In this document: piece by piece, positions 18,205 to 25,710 of the stretch
Position numbering within the stretch: position 1 is the stretch's first letter
Layout of the letters: each line of letters starts with the position of its first letter
NCBI RefSeq assembly: GCF_031180885.1
Contig: NZ_JAPSLK010000001.1
Coordinates: 337,104-401,103 of the forward strand
Length of the DNA stretch: 64,000 nucleotides
From: Saccharothrix sp.
Lineage (GTDB): Bacteria > Actinomycetota > Actinomycetes > Mycobacteriales > Pseudonocardiaceae
Reading direction: 5' to 3'
Notes under the pieces: generated by a model
What the model was told of the DNA's origin: nothing
The model's database searches: none
What the model saw: the letters and a program-made list of their open reading frames with translations, nothing else
Position numbers and translations under genes: made by a program

Positions 18205-18327
18205 GGGCCGTTTGCCTGCGCCATCCGGGGGTCACTAGCGTCCGCGAAGTCGCTGAGCGTGGCTCGCGGAAATTGTCGTACCCGCGGGGTAGAAAACAGG
18301 GCACGAGCGGATTGGGGTGAGTGCGCG

Positions 18328-20925
18328 GTGGCGCTGGTGGACGACCGGGGGATGGCCGACCCCGGCTTCGAGCGGCAGCCGCCCCAGGACCTAGCGGCGG
18401 AGCAGTCCGTGCTCGGCGGCATGCTGCTGAGCAAGGACGCCATCGCCGACGTCGTCGAGGTGCTCGCGCCCAACGACTTCTACCGGCCCGCGCACCAGGC
18501 CATCTACGACTGCATCCTCGACCTGTACGGGCGCGGCGAGCCCGCCGACCCGATCACCGTGTCGGCCGAGCTGGAGCGGCGCGGCGAGCTGCTGCGCGTC
18601 GGCGGCGCCCCGTACCTGCACACCCTGATCGCGACCGTGCCGACGGCCGCCAACGCCTCGTACTACGCGGAGATCGTCGCCGAGAAGGCCGTCCTGCGCC
18701 GCCTGGTCGAGGCCGGCACCCGCATCGTGCAGCTGGGCTACAACGGCGCCGAGGGCGCCGACGTCGACGAGGTCGTGGACCGCGCCCAGGCCGCCATCTA
18801 CGAGGTCACCGAGCGCCGGACGACCGAGGACTACGTGGTGCTGGAGGAACTGCTCCAGCCGACCATGGACGAGATCGACGCCATCGCCTCGCGCGGCGGC
18901 TCGTCGCTGGGCATCCCGACCGGCTTCGCCGACCTGGACGAGCTGACCAACGGCCTGCACCCCGGCCAGATGATCATCGTCGCGGCCCGACCGGGCGTGG
19001 GCAAGGCGCTGGCGCTGGACACGCCGCTGCCCACCCCGACCGGTTGGACGACGATGGGCGACGTCGCGGTCGGCGACCAGCTGATCGGCGCGGACGGCGT
19101 GCCCACGACGGTAGTCGCCGCCACCGACGTCATGCACGGCCGACCGTGCTACGAGGTGGAGTTCTCCGACGGCACCGTGGTCGTCGCCGACGCGGAGCAC
19201 CAGTGGCTGACCGAGACCCGAGCCTCCCGCAAGTCCGCCGATGCCGCCGCCGCCGGGCGCAACCGGAACCAGAGGACGTTCGCCGAGGTCCGCACCACCC
19301 GCGAGATCGCGGCCACGCTGCGCTGCACCACGGCCGACGCGCGCCTCAACCACTCGGTCACCAACGCCCGACCGCTCGCCCTGCCCGACCGACCGCTACC
19401 GCTCGCGCCGTACGTCCTGGGCGTCTGGCTCGGCGACGGCCACTCGGCGTCCGCGCGGTTCACCACGGCCGACCCCGAGATCACGTGCCATGTCGAGGCC
19501 GAGGGCTACGACGTGGTCCCGCAGGGACCACTGCTCTACGGCATCCGGCTCTCGGCCGAGCAGCCCGCCGAACGCGAGTGCGCTGTGTGCGGCGAGCGGT
19601 TCACACCGCAGACCAGCCAGGTCCGCACCTGTGGCCGCGGCTGCGGCGGCAAAGCCCGCTTCACCTCCGCGCCCGTGCCGGCACCGACGTGCCCCGACTG
19701 CGGCAAGCCGTCCACCGGTATGCGCAGGTGCCGGCAGTGCCACAGCCACCACGGCACGGTGCAGGCGGTCCTGCGCAGCCTCGGCGTCCTCGGTGCCAAG
19801 CACATCCCGGCCGAGTACCTGCGGGCGGCGGAGGCGCAGCGCCGGGCCCTGCTCGCCGGTCTCCTCGACACCGTCGGCACGGTGACCACCGGCGGGTCGG
19901 TGCAGTTCAGCGTCACCAACCGGCGGCTCGCCGAGGACGTGCGCGAACTGGTGGTCAGCCTCGGCTACCGGTGCGGATTCTCGACGAAACGGGTGCCTGG
20001 CCGCGATGAGGACTCCTCGACCGCGTACACCCTGACCTTCGGCACGGACGACGACGTCTTCCGGCTCGAACGCAAGAGGCTCGTGCTGAAGGAGCGGCGG
20101 CGCACGGCGAGCACGGCCCGCACCGGGTCCCGGTACATCGTCGACGTCCGGCCGGTCGACAGCGTCCCCGTGCGCTGCGTCGAGGTGGACAACGCCGATC
20201 ACCTGTACTTGGCGAGCCGGTCGATGATCCCCACCCACAACTCGACGCTGGGACTGGACTTCGCCCGGTCGGCGTCGGTGAAGCACGGACTGACCAGTGC
20301 GTTCTTCTCGCTGGAGATGAGCAAGACCGAGATCGTCATGCGCATGCTGTCCGCCGAGGCCCGCATCCGGCTCGGCGACATGCGCGGTGGGCGGATGAGT
20401 GACGACGACTGGACGCGGCTCGCGCGGCGGATGAGTGAGATCAGCGAGGCGCCGTTGTTCATCGACGACTCGCCGAACCTGACCATGATGGAGATCCGGG
20501 CCAAGGCGCGCCGGCTCAAGCAGCGGCACGACCTGCGGCTGGTGGTGGTCGACTACCTCCAGCTGATGTCGTCGGGCAAGCGCAGCGAGTCGCGCCAGCA
20601 GGAGGTCTCGGAGTTCTCCCGGAACCTGAAGCTGATCGCGAAGGAGCTGGAGGTCCCGGTGATCGCGATCTCCCAGCTGAACCGCGGTCCCGAGCAGCGC
20701 ACCGACAAGCGCCCCCAGCTGTCCGACCTGCGCGAGTCCGGCTCGCTGGAACAGGACGCCGACATGGTCATCCTGATCAACCGCCCCGACGCGTGGGAGC
20801 GCGACGACCCGCGCGCGGGCGAGGCGGACCTGATCATCGCCAAGCACCGCGCCGGTCCCACGGCCACCATCACGGTCGCCCACCAGCTCCACTACAGCCG
20901 CTTCGCCGACCTCGCCCAGGGCTGA
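18328..20925 (+). CDS. dnaB: Replicative DNA helicase DnaB with in-frame intein
   Basis: The 865-residue precursor consists of N-extein (1-226), intein (227-638) and C-extein (639-865); the spliced helicase would be 453 residues, the normal DnaB length. The N-extein has the DnaB N-terminal domain (QDLAAEQSVLGGMLLS) and the start of Walker A (ARPGVGK); the C-extein resumes with STLGLDFARSAS and contains Walker B (LVVVDYLQLMSS) and the DnaB arginine-finger region (ISQLNRGPEQRTDKRP). It unwinds the replication fork. GTG at 18328 has GGGGTGAG about 6 nt upstream. Converges on the TetX-like gene with a 3-bp gap. Confidence 0.97.
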   Translation: MALVDDRGMADPGFERQPPQDLAAEQSVLGGMLLSKDAIADVVEVLAPNDFYRPAHQAIYDCILDLYGRGEPADPITVSAELERRGELLRVGGAPYLHTLIATVPTAANASYYAEIVAEKAVLRRLVEAGTRIVQLGYNGAEGADVDEVVDRAQAAIYEVTERRTTEDYVVLEELLQPTMDEIDAIASRGGSSLGIPTGFADLDELTNGLHPGQMIIVAARPGVGKALALDTPLPTPTGWTTMGDVAVGDQLIGADGVPTTVVAATDVMHGRPCYEVEFSDGTVVVADAEHQWLTETRASRKSADAAAAGRNRNQRTFAEVRTTREIAATLRCTTADARLNHSVTNARPLALPDRPLPLAPYVLGVWLGDGHSASARFTTADPEITCHVEAEGYDVVPQGPLLYGIRLSAEQPAERECAVCGERFTPQTSQVRTCGRGCGGKARFTSAPVPAPTCPDCGKPSTGMRRCRQCHSHHGTVQAVLRSLGVLGAKHIPAEYLRAAEAQRRALLAGLLDTVGTVTTGGSVQFSVTNRRLAEDVRELVVSLGYRCGFSTKRVPGRDEDSSTAYTLTFGTDDDVFRLERKRLVLKERRRTASTARTGSRYIVDVRPVDSVPVRCVEVDNADHLYLASRSMIPTHNSTLGLDFARSASVKHGLTSAFFSLEMSKTEIVMRMLSAEARIRLGDMRGGRMSDDDWTRLARRMSEISEAPLFIDDSPNLTMMEIRAKARRLKQRHDLRLVVVDYLQLMSSGKRSESRQQEVSEFSRNLKLIAKELEVPVIAISQLNRGPEQRTDKRPQLSDLRESGSLEQDADMVILINRPDAWERDDPRAGEADLIIAKHRAGPTATITVAHQLHYSRFADLAQG
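19006..20241 (+). other. Class 3 intein with DOD endonuclease domain in DnaB
   Basis: 412 residues inserted exactly between Lys and Ser of the Walker A loop. The intein begins with Ala instead of Cys/Ser, ends in THN, and is followed by Ser. It carries Trp67 (block B, EHQW), Cys391 (block F, VRCVEV) and Thr410 (block G), the WCT set that defines class 3 splicing, where the block F Cys makes the branched intermediate. A LAGLIDADG domain is present: first motif LGVWLGDG (Asp144) intact, second LLAGLLDTVG has Val290 where the catalytic acid belongs, so cleavage is probably lost. Residues 192-245 add a Cys-rich, zinc-ribbon-like insert. Confidence 0.93.
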
Positions 20926-20928
20926 CCC

Positions 20929-22032
20929 TCAGCCGGGTTGGAAGAACGCGAGCATCCGCTCGGCGGCGTCCGGCGACATCAGCAGGTCCTGGAGGTCGGC
21001 GGACATCCGGGCGGCGGCGCCGGTGCGGTCGAACATCTCGCGTTCGTACTCGCGGACGGCGGTGGGGACGTCGTGCGCGGCCAGGGCGCGGCCCAGGACG
21101 GCACCGTCGAGCAGGGCCATGTTGGCGCCCTCGCCGACCGGTGGCATCAGGTGCGCGGCGTCGCCGACCAGGGTGACGGCCGGGTTCGGCGGCCAGGTCA
21201 GGCCGACCGGGAGGGTGGTGATCGGCCACTGCCGGATGGTGTCGTCGCAGGCCTCGATCAGGGCGGTGAACTTCGGGTCCCAGCCGGCGAGCAGGTCGAC
21301 CAGCGCGGCCCGGGTGGCGGCCGGGTCGTCGAACGGGATGCCGCCGGCGGCGAACCAGTCTTCTCCGGTGTGGTAGACGCTGAGGCCGATGCGCACGCGG
21401 CCGTCGCCGTTGCGCTGGGCCGCCAGGGACATGCCGTCGCCGAGCACCCAGTAGTTGCCGCGGCCGACCATCGCGGCGAGGTCGGGGTGGGTGCGGTCGA
21501 TGTCGGGGATGCCGAGTTCGACGACGTTCTGGCCGATGTGCGTGGGCCGGGCGTCGGTGAGCAGTGCGCGGACGCGGGAGTTCGCGCCGTCGGCGCCGAC
21601 CAGGAGGTCGTACCGGGCACTGCTGCCGTTGGCGAAGTGCGGCACGCCGTTGTCGGCTGACTCGAACGCGTGCCCCCAGCGCACCGTGTTCTCGGGGAGG
21701 GAGTTGAGGAGCAGGTTGCGCAGATCGGCGCGGTCCACCTCGGGTCGCAGGAGCGGTGCGTCCTCGGGTGTGTCCTCTTGGAGCAGGAGGGTGCCGTCCG
21801 GCTTCAGGAGGCGCATGTCCTGGCCTTCGCCCCGGGCGATCGCGTGGAACTGGTCGAGCAGGCCGGCCTCGCGCAGCGCTTCCTGGCCGGAGTGGATGTC
21901 GAGCATGCCGCCCTGGCTGCGGGCGTCGGGCGAGGTCTCACGTTCGTAGACGACGGCGTCGATGCCGTTGACGTGCAGGACTCGGGCAAGGGTCAGGCCG
22001 CCCAAGCCGGCTCCGATGATGGCGATGGTCAT
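20929..22032 (-). CDS. TetX-like FAD-dependent monooxygenase
   Basis: A 367-residue class A flavin monooxygenase. The Rossmann motif IAIIGAGLGGL at the N-terminus, QGGMLDIHSGQEALREAGL, DRADLRNLLLNSLP and the FAD motif GDAAHLMPPVGEGANMAL follow the TetX/tetracycline-destructase layout rather than plant-type hydroxylases. Such enzymes hydroxylate antibiotics or aromatic polyketides with NADPH and oxygen. The real substrate is unknown. It is divergent from a TetR regulator with palindromes in between, as for inducible resistance genes. Confidence 0.85.
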   Translation of the reverse strand: MTIAIIGAGLGGLTLARVLHVNGIDAVVYERETSPDARSQGGMLDIHSGQEALREAGLLDQFHAIARGEGQDMRLLKPDGTLLLQEDTPEDAPLLRPEVDRADLRNLLLNSLPENTVRWGHAFESADNGVPHFANGSSARYDLLVGADGANSRVRALLTDARPTHIGQNVVELGIPDIDRTHPDLAAMVGRGNYWVLGDGMSLAAQRNGDGRVRIGLSVYHTGEDWFAAGGIPFDDPAATRAALVDLLAGWDPKFTALIEACDDTIRQWPITTLPVGLTWPPNPAVTLVGDAAHLMPPVGEGANMALLDGAVLGRALAAHDVPTAVREYEREMFDRTGAAARMSADLQDLLMSPDAAERMLAFFQPG

Positions 22033-22051
22033 GTCGCGGCTCCGATTCGCC

Positions 22052-22090
22052 GTATCGGTCGATACAGTGTATCGCGACGCGCACTGTATC
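22052..22090. promoter_or_regulatory. Divergent operator for TetX-like/TetR pair
   Basis: Between the divergent starts lie GTATC-GGTC-GATAC (22052-22065), the perfect palindrome GATACA-G-TGTATC (22061-22073) and a further half site ACTGTATC (22083-22090). The sites lie within 20-40 bp of both start codons, the expected place for TetR repression of both promoters. Confidence 0.65.
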
Positions 22091-22098
22091 GTCGGCGC

Positions 22099-22779
22099 AT
22101 GTTGGTGTGGGAGCGGCCGGAGCCGCCGGACCGGCCGGTGCCGGCCCCGCTGAGCCGGGAGCGGATCGTGCGCGCGGCGATCCGGCTCGCCGACGAGGAC
22201 GGGCTGGACGCGGTGTCGCTGCGCAAGGTCGCCGCGGAGCTGGACGTCGGCCCGATGCGGCTGTACGGCTACATCGCCACCAAGGAGGAGCTGCTCGACC
22301 TGATGGTCGACGCCGTGCACGCCGAGATCCGACCGACCGGCGACGGGTGGCGCGAGGTGCTGCGGTCCCTGGCCGACGCCACCCGGCAGGCCGCGCGCCG
22401 GCACGAGTGGCTGGCCGACCTGATCGGCGGGCGACCCCAGCTGGGACCGCACACGCTGGCCGCCGGCGAGGCCGTGCTGGCCGCGATGGGCGGTGTCGAC
22501 CTGGACACCGTCGTGCCGGCGGTCGCGGCGGTCAACGCGTACGTGGTCGGGGCGGTGCGCCGGGAGATCACCGAGCGGCGCGCCGAGCGGGCGTCCGGGA
22601 TGGACCAGGCGCAGTGGCAGGCCGCCTACGGGCCCTACCTCGAACGGACCTTCGCCACCGGCCGGTTCCCCGCGCTGGCGAGGATGGTGCACGACGGTCC
22701 GCACCTGGACGCCGACGAGAACTTCCGGACCGGCCTCGAATTCCTCCTCGACGGCATCGAGGCCCGCATCGCGCGCTGA
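22099..22779 (+). CDS. TetR family transcriptional regulator (TetR_C type)
   Basis: A 226-residue repressor. The helix-turn-helix reads LSRERIVRAAIRLADEDG then VSLRKVAAELDVGPMRLYGYIATKEELLDLM, typical of the TetR(A)-like branch with the long linker before the DNA-binding domain. The C-terminal ligand domain is unknown. It is divergent from the TetX-like enzyme and probably controls it in response to its substrate. It ends one base before the convergent membrane gene's stop. Confidence 0.93.
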   Translation: MLVWERPEPPDRPVPAPLSRERIVRAAIRLADEDGLDAVSLRKVAAELDVGPMRLYGYIATKEELLDLMVDAVHAEIRPTGDGWREVLRSLADATRQAARRHEWLADLIGGRPQLGPHTLAAGEAVLAAMGGVDLDTVVPAVAAVNAYVVGAVRREITERRAERASGMDQAQWQAAYGPYLERTFATGRFPALARMVHDGPHLDADENFRTGLEFLLDGIEARIAR

Positions 22780-23472
22780 TCACCGGAAGCGCAGGAGCCA
22801 CCACCCGAGGACGGCGTACCAGAGCATCACCGGCAGGTGGAGGGCGTACCCGATCCGCTCCAACTCCGGCGGGAAGCCCGCCGTCCCGGTCGTCCACGGC
22901 AGGACCACCGCGGCGAAGCCCGACACGGCGGCCACCACCCCGGCCAGGCGGAACCACCGCGGGGCGAGCAGGCCCGCGGTCGTGGCGACGGTGGCCGCCA
23001 CCCACAGCAACCCGGCCAGGTTGACGCCCCACTTGGCGGTCAACATGGCCGGCGCGGCGACCTCCGCCGACGCGGCCGACGGCTCGGCGGCCAGCCGCGT
23101 CACGGCCAGGTTGCCCGCGTCGTGCAACAGCCCGGCCAGACCGGCCGCCGCCAGCAACCCGCCGGCGAGCACGGCGAGGCGCCCCCGCCTGCCGGCCGCG
23201 TCCAGTCCGGCGGTGGTCAACGCCAGGTGACCCCGTCCGCCGGCGATGACGAGTCCGGCGCTGGTTAAAGCCAGCCAGCCGAGCACGTCGAGCGCCAACT
23301 CGGTCATGTGCAAGCCGACCTGGTCGTGGACCGCGGTCAAAGCAGCCAACGGGTCGGTCGGGTTCAGGGTCAACCCCGATGGTGCGGCGACGGCCGCACC
23401 GGCCACCATCGCGGCGAAGGAGATCAGCAGCAGCACGCCGGCGAGACGGGTGCCGGGGTTCGCGTCGGTCAT
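22780..23472 (-). CDS. Integral membrane protein of unknown function
   Basis: A 230-residue protein with about six hydrophobic helices (for example LAGVLLLISFAAMVAG near the N-terminus and LPVMLWYAVLGWWLL at the C-terminus). No motif places it in a family with confidence; the layout resembles DUF4386-like membrane proteins. It is divergent from the MerR regulator, which may control it. Confidence 0.7.
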   Translation of the reverse strand: MTDANPGTRLAGVLLLISFAAMVAGAAVAAPSGLTLNPTDPLAALTAVHDQVGLHMTELALDVLGWLALTSAGLVIAGGRGHLALTTAGLDAAGRRGRLAVLAGGLLAAAGLAGLLHDAGNLAVTRLAAEPSAASAEVAAPAMLTAKWGVNLAGLLWVAATVATTAGLLAPRWFRLAGVVAAVSGFAAVVLPWTTGTAGFPPELERIGYALHLPVMLWYAVLGWWLLRFR

Positions 23473-23513
23473 GGCCGGCGACGCTAGGACCCTGCCCCAG
23501 GGAGAAGGTCAAC

Positions 23514-24227
23514 GTGTGGCGGATCGGGCAGCTGGCCCGCATGGCCGGGACGACCGAACGGACCCTGCGCCACTACGACCGGATCGGGCTGCTCGCCCCG
23601 GCCGCGGTCGACCCGGTGTCCGGCTACCGCTGGTACGGGGTGGCCGAACTCGTGCGGCTGGAACGCATCCGCGCGCTGCGCCGGCTGGGACTGCCGCTGC
23701 GCCTGGTGGCCGACGTGGTGGACGCCCCGGACGCCGAGGTCCGCCGGGCGCTGCGGGACACGCTGGCCGACCTCGACCGGCAGGTCGCCGAGCTGACCGC
23801 GGTCGCCGAACGCGCCCGCCGGCACCTGGCCGCGCCCACGTCGTTCCTGCCGCACGTGACCACCGCCGCGGCCCGGCGACTGCACGTGCGGCACCTGACC
23901 GTCGAGCACCCGAGCGAGATCGCCGCGGCCTGCGCCGACGAGCCGTCGGTCCTGGTGACCTGGCTGCGGGAGCGACCCGACGGCGCGTTCGCCGCCGCGG
24001 TCGGCACCCGCGCCGGCGATCCGCTCACCCTCTCCGCTCGCACCGTGGCGCGCGTGACCGTCACCGCGCAGGAGGTCGTCCGGGCGGGGTGCGAGCTGTT
24101 CGACTGGCTGGTCCGGCACGGGCTCACCGTCAGCGCCCCCACCGCGGAGACGCGCCTGGTGGACGGGGACGGCGTCCGCGCCACCGTCCTGGAGATCCCT
24201 TTCGAGGCACCCGTGTCACCGCGGTGA
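23514..24227 (+). CDS. MerR family transcriptional regulator
   Basis: A 237-residue MerR protein: WRIGQLARMAGTTERTLRHYDRIGLLAP and SGYRWYGVAELVRLERIRALRRLGLPL are the winged helix and dimerisation helix. The C-terminal part is a ligand-binding-like region without the Cys pattern of metal sensors, so a drug-type inducer is more likely. The GTG at 23514 has GGAGAAGG 5 nt upstream; the longer upstream frame is Arg-rich and not part of the protein. Confidence 0.92.
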   Translation: MWRIGQLARMAGTTERTLRHYDRIGLLAPAAVDPVSGYRWYGVAELVRLERIRALRRLGLPLRLVADVVDAPDAEVRRALRDTLADLDRQVAELTAVAERARRHLAAPTSFLPHVTTAAARRLHVRHLTVEHPSEIAAACADEPSVLVTWLRERPDGAFAAAVGTRAGDPLTLSARTVARVTVTAQEVVRAGCELFDWLVRHGLTVSAPTAETRLVDGDGVRATVLEIPFEAPVSPR

Positions 24228-24264
24228 CCGGGTGGTGTCAGGGCGCCCAGCGAACGTGATCTCC

Positions 24265-24468
24265 ATGACGAACACACCGAACAAGCTGTTCCGACGCGCA
24301 GGTGCCGCCGTGCTGGCGGTCGCGCTCCTGGCCGGGGCCGCGGCACCCGCCGGCGCGGAAACCCTGCCCGGCCCGCACGCCCACGGCTACCACCGCCACC
24401 AGGACGGCGGCGAGTGGAAGGTCGTCGACGTGGTTGACACGGTGTTCTGCGGCAAGCCCGCGAACTGA
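24265..24468 (+). CDS. Small secreted His-rich peptide
   Basis: A 67-residue protein with a signal peptide (AGAAVLAVALLAGAAAPAGAE) and a 30-residue mature part containing HAHGYHRHQDGGEW and a single Cys near the end. No family is recognised. The His cluster could bind metal, which is inference. It lies 37 bp after the MerR gene in the same direction and may be part of its regulon. Confidence 0.6.
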   Translation: MTNTPNKLFRRAGAAVLAVALLAGAAAPAGAETLPGPHAHGYHRHQDGGEWKVVDVVDTVFCGKPAN

Positions 24469-24510
24469 GTGTCAGCGGTCGTGTCAGCCGTGGAACAGGG
24501 GTGTGTCAGC
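24469..24510 (+). repeat. GTGTCAGC direct repeats before the drrA remnant
   Basis: Three copies of GTGTCAGC (24469, 24481, 24503) lie between the small peptide gene and the broken ATPase gene; a fourth, GTGTCAGG, is at 24235 before the peptide gene. Spacings of 12 and 22 bp suggest a regulator array, possibly for the nearby MerR protein, but the repeats are short. Confidence 0.4.
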
Positions 24511-24531
24511 GCGGCCGATGACAGTGGGCGC

Positions 24532-24967
24532 ATGACGGATTCCGCGATCGTGGCCTCAGGGCTGCGCAATGGCCGACGGCATGACGATCTTCCTCACCAC
24601 CCAGTACCTGGAGGAAGCCGACCAGCTCGCCGACCGGATCGCGGTGCTCGACCAGGGCCGCCTGGTCGCCGAGGGCACCGCCGCCGAGCTCAAGCGCCAG
24701 GTGCCGGGCAGCCACGTCCGGCTCCGGTTCGCCGACGCCGGGACCCTCGGCGCGGCGGCCCGGGTGGTGGTCGGCGCGACGCCGGACGAGGAGGCTCTGA
24801 CCCTGCGCGTCCCCGGTGACGGTGGCGTGAAGTCGTTGCGGGCGCTGCTGAACCGGCTCGACGAGCACTCGATCGAGGTCGAGGAGTTCTCCGTGCGCAC
24901 GCCGGACCTCGACGACGTCTTCCTCGCCCTCACCGGTCACGCGAGCACGGGGGTCATCGCGAAATGA
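24532..24967 (+). pseudogene. DrrA-type ABC transporter ATPase, internally deleted
   Basis: An ATG at 24532 begins MTDSAIVASGLRN, the normal first residues of a DrrA-like ATPase, and at about 24568 the sequence jumps, in another frame, to ADGMTIFLTTQYLEEADQLADRIAVLDQGR, which is the H-loop region near the end of the ABC domain, followed by the usual C-terminal domain. Walker A, Q-loop, signature and Walker B are missing, about 450 bp. The remaining frame from ATG 24569 cannot bind ATP. The stop overlaps the permease start (ATGA). Confidence 0.8.
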
Positions 24968-25710
24968 GCACCACCGATTCGGCGATCATGCTGCGCCGCA
25001 ACGTCAAGCACTCGATCCGCAACCCGGTCACCGTGTTCAACGCGATCCTGCTGCCGATCGTGCTGATGCTGATGTTCGTCCACGTGTTCGGCGACTCGTT
25101 CAACGTCGGCGGCGAGTACATCGACTACGCGACGCCGGGGATGGTGCTGATGGCGGTCAGCTACGGGTTGAGCGCCACGTCGCTGGGCGTGAACTCGGAC
25201 ATGACCAAGGGGATCATCAACCGGTTCCGGGTCATGGACGTCTCCCGCGCCGCGGTCCTGACCGGGCACGTCGTGGTCACCGTCGTGCGCACCTCGATCG
25301 CCGTCGCGGCGGTCGTCGGGGTCGCGTTCCTCATGGGCTTCGACCCTTCCGCGACCTTCGGGCACTGGCTCGCCGCGATCGGGATCATGCTGCTGACGGC
25401 GTTCGCGCTGGCCTGGCTGACCGTCGCGATGGGACTGGCGGCGAAGACGCCGGAGTCGGCCGGGTTCGTGACCGTGCCGCTGATCATGCTGCCGTTCTTC
25501 AGCAGCGCGATCGTGCCGGCCGGGCAGATGGGTCCGGGCGTGCGGGAGTTCGCCGAGTACCAGCCGTTCACGCCGATCATCGAGAGCCTGCGCGGGTTCT
25601 TCGCCGGCACGCCGTCCACCGGGGACACGGTCGCCGCGATCGCGTGGTGCGTCGGGATCGCGCTCGTCGGGTACGTGTGGGCGAGGGCGACCTTCACCAG
25701 GCGAACGTGA
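24964..25710 (+). CDS. ABC-2 type permease, DrrB-like
   Basis: A 248-residue membrane protein with six hydrophobic segments and the DrrB-type layout (MLRRNVKHSIRNPVTVFNAILLPIVLMLMFVHVFG; MTKGIINRFRVMDVSR; AVAMGLAAKTPESAGFV; FFSSAIVPAGQM). In daunorubicin-type exporters it forms the channel for drug efflux. It looks intact, but its partner ATPase upstream is broken, so the pair is probably inactive unless another ATPase substitutes. Its 3' end overlaps the convergent regulator by 17 bp. Confidence 0.88.
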   Translation: MSTTDSAIMLRRNVKHSIRNPVTVFNAILLPIVLMLMFVHVFGDSFNVGGEYIDYATPGMVLMAVSYGLSATSLGVNSDMTKGIINRFRVMDVSRAAVLTGHVVVTVVRTSIAVAAVVGVAFLMGFDPSATFGHWLAAIGIMLLTAFALAWLTVAMGLAAKTPESAGFVTVPLIMLPFFSSAIVPAGQMGPGVREFAEYQPFTPIIESLRGFFAGTPSTGDTVAAIAWCVGIALVGYVWARATFTRRT

